Positions 29,130 through 34,459 of a stretch of DNA of 34,459 nucleotides are shown here, in pieces (position 1 is the first letter of the stretch; every line of letters starts with the position of its first letter). This DNA is from Pseudonocardiales bacterium (GTDB lineage: Bacteria; Actinomycetota; Actinomycetes; Mycobacteriales; QHCD01): contig QHCD01000041.1 in assembly GCA_003244255.1 (NCBI GenBank), forward strand, positions 1 through 34,459, read 5' to 3'. Under the pieces are notes generated by a model. That model searched no databases. It was not told the DNA's origin and was given only the letters and a program-made list of their open reading frames with translations. A program made the translations under genes and the position numbers.

Positions 29130-29499
29130 ATCGCCCAGCCCGGGGTTGGCCGTGCCCGTCCATGCGGGCAGGTCCCAGTCCGCTACGCCGAACGCCTCGC
29201 CGACGCCGGCGCGCTGGCCTCGATCGGCAGCGTCGGCGCAGCTTCGATAACAAGATGGCCGAGTCGGTGATCTGTCTCTTACAAGACCGAATGCGTGCGC
29301 CACGACGACCCGTTCCGCACCGTTGACGACCTCGAACTGGCGACGCTGTCCTGGGTGCGCTGGTTCAATACCGCCCGGCTGCACTCCTCAATCGATTACG
29401 CGACGCCGCTCGAGCACGAAAACGCCTACGACCGTCAGATCAAGCCCGCCGCACCCGCTGCCCGGAGAACCCGCCCACCACTGAATCCGGGGCGATTCA
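29130..29499 (+). pseudogene. IS3-family transposase (OrfB) C-terminal remnant
   Basis: Translating across frames gives the end of an IS3-group OrfB: VRYAERLADAGALASIGSVG, then FDNKMAESVI, YKTECVRHDD, then LATLSWVRWFNTARLHSSID and YATPLEHENAYD. A one-base loss near 29243 (GGCGCAGC for GGCGACAGC) and a one-base gain near 29279 shift the frame out and back. Another shift lies near the C-terminus. Only the last third of the transposase survives and no OrfA is present. Confidence 0.8.
29482..29499. mobile_element. Right inverted-repeat end of the IS3-type remnant
   Basis: Read inward on the minus strand from 29499 the sequence is TGAATCGCCCCGG, close to the TGAACCGCCCCGG terminal repeat of IS6110-like IS3 elements. 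It lies just after the transposase remnant, where the right end should be. I found no matching left end, so the element is truncated on its left side. Confidence 0.6.
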
Positions 29500-29624
29500 C
29501 CCCGAGGCAGTGGTCAGGTGCAACGCCATCCAGAGCACCGATGTGACCACGCCGATCGAGCGTGCAGTGATGGCTCGATCAGCCCGCCGGGGCACTGACC
29601 TGCGGCTACGAGGATCATCGATCT

Positions 29625-30278
29625 GTGCCGGACGATCCCGAGATCCTGGCGGAGTACTACCGGATCCGCGCGCCGGCGTACGACGACGTGTACGCCAGGC
29701 CTGAACGGCAGGCCGACCTGCTCCTGCTCAGGCGCCACGTCGGGTCATTGCTCGCCGGTCACGACGTTCTCGAGATCGCCGCCGGCACCGGTTACTGGAC
29801 CGAACGCATCGCCTCGACCGCCCGCAGCGTCCATGCAACCGACGTCAACGCGCCACCGCTTGACATCGCGAAGGACCGCGACTACCCACGCAGCAACTTG
29901 TCCTTCGGGCCAGCGGACGCATTCGCCGTCGATGAGATCACAGGGAGCTTCACCGCCTGCTTCGCCGGCTTCTGCTGGTCACACCTCAAGCTGGCCGATG
30001 TCGATCGGTTCCTGCACGGCGTCGTGACGAAACTTCAACCGCGCGGCACCGTCGTCCTGGTCGATAACAGGTACGTCCCGGGGAGCAGCACGCCGATATC
30101 GCGGACCGACTCGGCCGGCAACACCTATCAACGCCGAACGCTGACCGGCGGCGGGGGCTACGAGATCACCAAGAACTTCCCGAGCGCCGGCGAACTCATC
30201 GACGCAGCGACCGGTCATGGCGTAGAGCCACGGCTCATCGAGCTCGAGTTCTTCTGGCTACTCACGTTCAGTACATGA
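29625..30278 (+). CDS. Class I SAM-dependent methyltransferase
   Basis: 217-residue Rossmann-fold methyltransferase. Motif I is VLEIAAGTGYWTERIA (about 48-63), followed by VHATDVNAPPLDIA (acidic residue of motif II) and FTACFAGFCWSHLKLADV (motif IV region). GTVVLVDNRYVPG follows. The substrate cannot be predicted. The start is GTG 29625, with only a weak GAGGA upstream. It lies just after the IS remnant and convergent to the lipoprotein gene 7 bases away, so it may have arrived with the accessory region. Confidence 0.85.
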   Translation: MPDDPEILAEYYRIRAPAYDDVYARPERQADLLLLRRHVGSLLAGHDVLEIAAGTGYWTERIASTARSVHATDVNAPPLDIAKDRDYPRSNLSFGPADAFAVDEITGSFTACFAGFCWSHLKLADVDRFLHGVVTKLQPRGTVVLVDNRYVPGSSTPISRTDSAGNTYQRRTLTGGGGYEITKNFPSAGELIDAATGHGVEPRLIELEFFWLLTFST

Positions 30279-30284
30279 TCACCA

Positions 30285-30980
30285 CTAGCTGCCGGTCCCG
30301 ATTCGGTAGGCGCCCTGCTCGATCTGCCCGTGCTCGCACACCGGACCGTTGGTCCAGTCGACTTTCAGCGTCGCCTTCTCATCCGGCGGCGTGACGAGCG
30401 CATGCCTCGCGGTGGGCTCGTAACTGGTGCCGCCCTCGCCCTCGCCGGGGATGGCGGTCCAGTGCAGGGCTGAGAACACGCGCCCACCAGGGGAGAGCGT
30501 GATCAGCACCGGCGCGATCGCGGGGCTGCGCTGCATCGAAGTGGGAACGGGCGCGCCGCTCGCGGTGACCAGCGCCATGCCGCCGTAGCCGTAGATCGAA
30601 CACGCGTGGTCGGCGGTCACGGTGAGCACGATCGAGGCGTAGCGCTGGCCGGCGCCCGGACTGCCCGCGACGATCTTCGCCGACACGTCGGCGGCGTGGC
30701 AGCGCGGATCCCGATGCCCGCCGCCGCTTCCGACTCCGTCCGCGGCGGTGCCCGGCGTCGTCGGACCGCCGCCGGTTGCGGACGGCACGGTTGCGGAACT
30801 GCTCGGGGCAGGGCTCGACCCCGCCGCCGAAGACGCAACGGCGCTCGATGACGGAGCCGCCGCAGTCGGGCCCGGCGAAGCCGGCGGCTGGCCGGCTCCA
30901 TTGGCGGAGTTGGCGCCGCAGGCCGCGGCGAATGCGATCGATACGACGGCGGCTGCGGCACGCGGCACTCGACGCGCCAT
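30285..30980 (-). CDS. DUF4232-type lipoprotein
   Basis: 231 residues. A signal peptide with lipobox FAAAC (Cys at about 21) predicts a membrane-anchored exported protein. A long Ser/Ala/Pro linker (about 25-92) is followed by a beta-sandwich domain (about 95-231: DPRCHAADVSAKIVAGSPGA, RYASIVLTVTADHACSIYGY) typical of actinobacterial DUF4232 proteins, with conserved cysteines. The function is unknown. A GGAGG lies 10 bases before the ATG at 30980. Confidence 0.82.
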   Translation of the reverse strand: MARRVPRAAAAVVSIAFAAACGANSANGAGQPPASPGPTAAAPSSSAVASSAAGSSPAPSSSATVPSATGGGPTTPGTAADGVGSGGGHRDPRCHAADVSAKIVAGSPGAGQRYASIVLTVTADHACSIYGYGGMALVTASGAPVPTSMQRSPAIAPVLITLSPGGRVFSALHWTAIPGEGEGGTSYEPTARHALVTPPDEKATLKVDWTNGPVCEHGQIEQGAYRIGTGS

Positions 30981-31086
30981 GGTGATCGAACCTCCAGCAT
31001 GATCGGGTGTTCGGACACCCGCTTCGACGCGACACGCCCGGAGCGGGTTGACGCGCTGGTGGTCGGCAGCTGCTAGGTCGGAGCGG

Positions 31087-31674
31087 TCACGTCCCAGGGA
31101 CGACGAGGTCGTATGACGACGCCGGTCGGATCGAGGCGAAGTAGAGGCTCTCCGCGGCGTCCCACCGCGGCCTCCACGCGTCGTTGCCGTGACCCCGGGC
31201 AATCAGCCGGCGGTGCCGCTCGGCCACCGGCGTCTCCACAAACACGCAGACATCGACGACATCACCCAGCTCCGGCCGGCCGCTATAGGTGCCGTCCACC
31301 ACGATGACCGGCGTCGGTATGACCTCCACCACCTGCCCCGCCAGGCCGGCGCCAGAGCGCCAGTCGAACGGCCGATACCGTGCGGGTCGACCGGCCCGCA
31401 GCGGTTCGAGGGCCTCCCGCCGGAGCCGCTGCCAGTCGAAGTAGAGGTCGACTCCCTCGCCCGCGGTCAGGGCCGAGCGTCGCTTCTCCGACATGTCGCG
31501 ATAGAAGTCGTCTCCGGCCACCACGCTGGCCGCAAGCCTCCGGCCCACCGCCGCCGCCAAAGTCGAAGTCCCCGCCGCGCTCGCTCCGTCCACCGCCACG
31601 AGCAGAGGGCGCTGAGTCCGCCCCGACACTAGGTCCACCACCAGACCCGCCGCAGTCTCCACATCCACCGACAC
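31087..31674 (-). CDS. Uridine-kinase-like P-loop protein with altered Walker A
   Basis: 195 residues from GTG 31674 (a TTG at 31680 is an alternative). The fold resembles uridine kinases: a P-loop region LLVAVDGASAAGTSTLAAAV (about 24-43), GDDFYRDM after strand 2, YRPFDWRSG, VIVVDGTYS (Walker B region) and FVETPVAERHRRLIARGHG (lid). The P-loop reads GASAAGTST, so the invariant lysine of GxxxxGK[S/T] is a threonine (codon ACT). It may therefore not be an ordinary kinase. It is divergent from the MFS gene. Confidence 0.72.
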   Translation of the reverse strand: MSVDVETAAGLVVDLVSGRTQRPLLVAVDGASAAGTSTLAAAVGRRLAASVVAGDDFYRDMSEKRRSALTAGEGVDLYFDWQRLRREALEPLRAGRPARYRPFDWRSGAGLAGQVVEVIPTPVIVVDGTYSGRPELGDVVDVCVFVETPVAERHRRLIARGHGNDAWRPRWDAAESLYFASIRPASSYDLVVPGT

Positions 31675-31785
31675 AGTCAACCCGACGTCCTCAAGCCCCG
31701 GGTTGAACCGGACCGGCAGCAGCCGCGGGTGATCTCCGGACGATCGCTCCGTGACGGAATAGCCTGCGACGACGGGTCGGTTGCC

Positions 31786-33051
31786 ATGCCAGAGTTGCTC
31801 GGCGTGTGCCAACTTCGCAGGAACCGTGACTTCACGTTGTTGTGGGCTGGCCAGACGATCGGCGACCTCGGCACTGCGGTGAGCACCGTGGTGCTGCCGC
31901 TGATCGCGGTGTCCACGTTGGACGCGAGTCCGGTCGCGGTCGGCGCGCTCAGCGCCGCCACTTGGCTGCCGTGGCTGCTGATCGGGCTGCCGGCCGGCGC
32001 GTGGGTGGACCGGCTGCCGTACCGGCCCGTGCTGGTGAGCTGCGACCTGGCTCGGATGCTGCTGATCGGCAGCATCCCGGTCGCGGCCGCGACCGGCCAC
32101 CTGGGCCTGGCCCAGCTGTACGTCGTCGCCTTCGGCACCGGCGTCGGAACGGTCTTCTTCCAGGTCGCCTACCAGGCGTACCTGCCGATGCTGGTCGACC
32201 GGGACGACCTGACGGCCGCCAACGCGCGGTTGCAGGGATCTTCGTCGGTCGCGCTGGTCGGCGGCCCGGGGCTCGGCGGGCTGCTCAGCCAGGTGATGCG
32301 CGCTCCGTACGCGCTGGCCGTCGACGCCGCCAGTTACCTCGTCTCCGCGGTCACCCTGCTGGCGATCCGGACCCCGGAGGCGCCCCGGCTGAAGAGCGCG
32401 CGAGAGCCGCTGCTCCGTGAGGTCCGCACCGGCGCCCGGCACGTGCTGGCCGACCGGCTGCTGCGGGTGCTGACGATCGCACCCGCGGCCGGGAACCCGT
32501 TCTTCGCCGGGATCATGGCGCTCGCGGTCCTGTTTCTGGTCCGTACCGTCGGGGTGGGACCGGGCACGGTCGGTGTGCTGCTGGCCGCCGGCAGCCTCGG
32601 CGGCATTGTCGGCGCGATGCTGGCCCGCCGGATCGGACGGGCCCTGGGCACCGCCCGGGCACTGTGGCTGTCGATGGCGCTGAGCGCGCCGGCGGCCCTG
32701 CTGATACCGCTCACCGCGCACGGCGCCAGGCTGCTCTTTTTCGTGATCGGACTGTTCGTGCTGGAGGCCGGCATCCTGATCTACAACGTCACGATCGTCG
32801 CCTGGCGGCAGGCGTACGTGCCGCCAGCGCTGATCGGCCGGGTGGTCGCCACGATGCGGTTCCTGCTGTTCGGCACCATCCCGCTCGGTGGTCTGCTCGG
32901 CGGCGCGCTGGCCGGCTCGATCGGGGTCCGCGAGGCGATGTGGGTGCTGGTGGCCGGCAACCTGCTGATGCCGCTGCTCCTGGTCGCCTCGCCGTTGCGC
33001 CGTCTCCGTGACATGCCCACGGCACCCGGCGAACTCATCACCGTCACATAG
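31786..33051 (+). CDS. MFS transporter (MFS_3 / EntS-like exporter)
   Basis: 421-residue, about 12-helix protein of the major facilitator superfamily. It begins LRRNRDFTLLWAGQTIGDLG (about 9-28), the standard opening of the MFS_3 group. The signature loop between helices 2 and 3 reads LPAGAWVDRLPYRPVLVSCD. Members export siderophores, macrolides or other drugs; the substrate is not predictable here. I chose ATG 31786 over 31729 because family similarity starts directly after it. It is divergent from the kinase-like gene. Confidence 0.87.
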   Translation: MPELLGVCQLRRNRDFTLLWAGQTIGDLGTAVSTVVLPLIAVSTLDASPVAVGALSAATWLPWLLIGLPAGAWVDRLPYRPVLVSCDLARMLLIGSIPVAAATGHLGLAQLYVVAFGTGVGTVFFQVAYQAYLPMLVDRDDLTAANARLQGSSSVALVGGPGLGGLLSQVMRAPYALAVDAASYLVSAVTLLAIRTPEAPRLKSAREPLLREVRTGARHVLADRLLRVLTIAPAAGNPFFAGIMALAVLFLVRTVGVGPGTVGVLLAAGSLGGIVGAMLARRIGRALGTARALWLSMALSAPAALLIPLTAHGARLLFFVIGLFVLEAGILIYNVTIVAWRQAYVPPALIGRVVATMRFLLFGTIPLGGLLGGALAGSIGVREAMWVLVAGNLLMPLLLVASPLRRLRDMPTAPGELITVT

Positions 33052-33143
33052 GACGCCCTACCAATTAGTGGATCTACGTCGGCGACCGTCTCGGGTCGCA
33101 GTTTCGTGTACCAGAACCTCGATTTTGCGGTAGACTCCTGGCC

Positions 33144-33440
33144 GTGGCATTGGAGTGGGCAAGCAGCGCTGACAAGCACGGCATCGCTCACGAGGACGCC
33201 ATCCATGCGTTGCTGCACTTCGTGTATGAGGAGCGGGAGTTCGAGGCTCCTCGACCGCCTGCGACGGTGGCTGCGGACCTCTTCATCGGTCCGCAACGGT
33301 CGGCCGCGGCACCGCTGTTGGAGGTCATGCTGGAGCGGAGACCGCCGTCAGGACTGTGGGTGTTCCACGTCATGCCGTTGCGGGCGAAGTTCCGGGACCG
33401 GATGAACACCGCACTGATCGCACGGAAGGAGAACTCATGA
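33144..33440 (+). CDS. Small protein, putative toxin of a type II toxin-antitoxin pair
   Basis: 98 residues from GTG 33144. LEWASSADKHGIAHEDAIHA (about 3-22) followed by LFIGPQRS, LLEVMLERRPPSGLWVFHVM and PLRAKFRDRM gives a short alpha-beta protein. Its pattern (W..SA.KHGI..EDA ... G ... LEV ... VFH.M..R.K) is like BrnT/RelE-type toxins. A -10-like TAGACT (33131-33136) lies 7 bases before the GTG, suggesting a leaderless mRNA. The next gene overlaps by 4 bases. Toxicity is an inference from size, pairing and weak pattern similarity. Confidence 0.5.
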   Translation: MALEWASSADKHGIAHEDAIHALLHFVYEEREFEAPRPPATVAADLFIGPQRSAAAPLLEVMLERRPPSGLWVFHVMPLRAKFRDRMNTALIARKENS

Positions 33441-33826
33441 GCACCACGACCGGCCCGCAGGGCGCATCCGATCCGGCGCAGGAGCCCACCGCGGGCGACG
33501 CCCTGGCTACCTGGGCCGAAACCCATGCCGAGATCAATCCCGACGGCCCGCACAGCCGCTTCGCCGAGCCCAGCGACGAGGCCGGTCGGACCATGCTCGA
33601 GGAAGCCTTGGGCGGCCCGGCCGCGCTGCGTCGCGCGCTGGGCGGGCGCCCCACCCTGGACCCCGCGGGGGCGAAGTCCCGCGAGCGCAAGGTCCGCCTC
33701 GCTCCCCCACTGGACCGGCGTGCCGAGGCCGCCGTACAGGCCGGGGCCGCCCCCGACTTCTCCGCGCTGATGCGCACGGCGCTGGCGGAGTATCTAGACC
33801 GCCACGAGCACCAGGCCAGCGCCTGA
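33437..33826 (+). CDS. Small protein, putative antitoxin with C-terminal ribbon-helix-helix
   Basis: 129 residues. A disordered, acidic N-terminal half (Ala/Pro/Glu-rich, to about 85) is followed by RKVRLAPPLDRRAEAAVQAG and ALMRTALAEYLDRHE, which reads as a beta strand plus two helices like a ribbon-helix-helix DNA-binding module. The ATG overlaps the previous stop (ATGA) and has a good AAGGAG before it. Toxin-first order is seen in BrnT/BrnA-type pairs. The identification is tentative. Confidence 0.5.
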   Translation: MSTTTGPQGASDPAQEPTAGDALATWAETHAEINPDGPHSRFAEPSDEAGRTMLEEALGGPAALRRALGGRPTLDPAGAKSRERKVRLAPPLDRRAEAAVQAGAAPDFSALMRTALAEYLDRHEHQASA

Positions 33827-33946
33827 CTTCGGACCCCGACGCAGCGACAGTCGCAGGTACTCCGCGCGGGTGATCCGGCCGGCGGCCAGCTCGCGTGACG
33901 CAACCTGCTCATCCGAGGTCAGCGTCCTCGAGCGTTTCGTGGGCAC
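33794..33946 (-). CDS. Small hypothetical protein
   Basis: 50 residues from GTG 33946, highly basic. It begins VPTKRSRTLTSDEQVASREL and continues with AAGRITRAEYLRLSLRRG, which has a faint SHOCT-like GRIT..EY pattern. TACGGT ends 8 bases before the GTG and could be a -10 for a leaderless mRNA. The 3' end overlaps the putative antitoxin gene by 33 bases on the opposite strand. It could be real or spurious. Confidence 0.35.
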   Translation of the reverse strand: MPTKRSRTLTSDEQVASRELAAGRITRAEYLRLSLRRGPKSGAGLVLVAV

Positions 33947-34139
33947 GCCGAGACCGTAGCCGGTTAGCCCCCGCTCACCGGGCTTTAGTCTGGGCGGGTC
34001 TTGCGGGAATCTCGGTGACCACGAGCCCGGCGCGCCGCGGTCGACCGCAGCGTGCTGGTTGGGTGTCCCGCTGGCCCTCGGCTTGCGGTGAAGGCCTGAT
34101 GGCGACAACGGGATTCGTACGAATGGACGCACGCCATGG

Positions 34140-34459
34140 TCAGGACACGAAAAGGCTTGCCGCGAGAACAAGCATGATCGTCCCCGACAAGATCGCGATG
34201 ATCAGCTGGCCGCTCGAGCTGGTCACCACCCGCCCGAGCAGCGCGCCGCTGCCCACCAGGAACAGTTGCCAACTGGCCGACGCGACCACCGCGCCGACCG
34301 CGAACAGTGCCGCCGTGAGCAGACTCAAGCTCGTGTCTGTCGCCTGACGACCCAGCACGAGGGCCACGAAGTAGACGATCGTGGACGGGTTTAGCGCCGT
34401 AGCGCGAGCAACCCCAGATAGGCTGTGGGCGGCGCTTTAGCCCTGCCTATTCAGGTGGG
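34140..34459 (-). pseudogene. LysE/RhtB-type amino-acid exporter, C-terminal part, frameshifted
   Basis: The gene enters from the right edge. In one frame the minus strand reads TAYLGLLAL. After a one-base shift near 34398-34404 it continues TALNPSTIVYFVALVLGRQA and two further hydrophobic helices to the stop at 34140. AYLGLLALTALNPxTxxYFxALVLG is the conserved C-half of LysE-type exporters, so the two pieces belong together and a base has been lost (CTACGG where CTNACGG is expected). A second in-frame stop lies near 34450. It is either a decaying gene or a sequencing or assembly error. Confidence 0.6.

Noticed and set aside
11205..29529. Identical GTGCAACGCCAT at 11205 and 29518
   Set aside because: A 12-base match with unrelated surroundings on both sides; chance similarity is adequate.
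31087..32721. 544-codon minus-strand frame extending the kinase-like gene
   Set aside because: The part beyond 31680 is antisense to the MFS gene and repetitive; kinase similarity begins at GTG 31674 or TTG 31680.

Overview
The window is high-GC DNA from an actinomycete (Actinomycetota). Evidence for this is the 5' end of a 16S rRNA gene, heavy use of GTG starts, many 1-4 base stop/start overlaps, and gene order. The run infC-rpmI-rplT-spoU-pheS-pheT, argCJBDFRGH, mpg, tyrS matches, as far as I recall it, the order in Mycobacterium and relatives. I cannot name the genus from 340 bases of 16S.

Layout. (1) 1-830: start of an rRNA operon running off the left edge on the minus strand, with a leader of about 300 nt and two promoters. 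(2) 830-11174: tyrS, a 3-methyladenine glycosylase gene and the complete arginine operon argC-J-B-D-F-R-G-H, all minus. The argC promoter carries a near-palindromic operator covering its spacer and -10. (3) 11226-12489: a divergent pair, an AlkD-like DNA glycosylase and a GrpB-family protein. (4) 12461-19577: a mycosin-like membrane-anchored subtilase, pheT, pheS, a SPOUT rRNA methyltransferase, rplT, rpmI and infC, all minus; infC starts at an ATC codon. (5) 19760-23351: a membrane PH-domain protein, hisG, a long inverted repeat, and a two-gene ABC importer (lipoprotein plus permease) under a clear FMN riboswitch, hence named ribY/ribX. (6) 23465-26759: a DUF3054 membrane protein (plus), then rpe, rsmB and fmt (minus); fmt starts at a CTG codon. 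(7) 26760-34459: a more accessory tail with a secreted five-Asp-box protein, an IS3-family remnant, a methyltransferase, a Ser/Pro-rich lipoprotein, a uridine-kinase-like protein without the Walker A lysine, an MFS exporter, a toxin-antitoxin-like pair and a frameshifted LysE-type gene.

The most interesting points are these. The FMN riboswitch lies between rpe and hisG, where many actinobacteria carry the riboflavin biosynthesis genes and hisE. Here it heads an uptake system instead, and a stem that would hide the ribosome-binding region shows that the permease starts at an internal GTG. Two genes of translation initiation itself (infC and fmt) both use non-canonical start codons. The palindrome TCCAC[A/T]GTGGA occurs eight times, and all seven coding copies lie in the same reading frame, encoding Ser-Thr-Val-Asp/Glu. 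The arg promoter appears to drive a leaderless mRNA with the operator directly on the -10.
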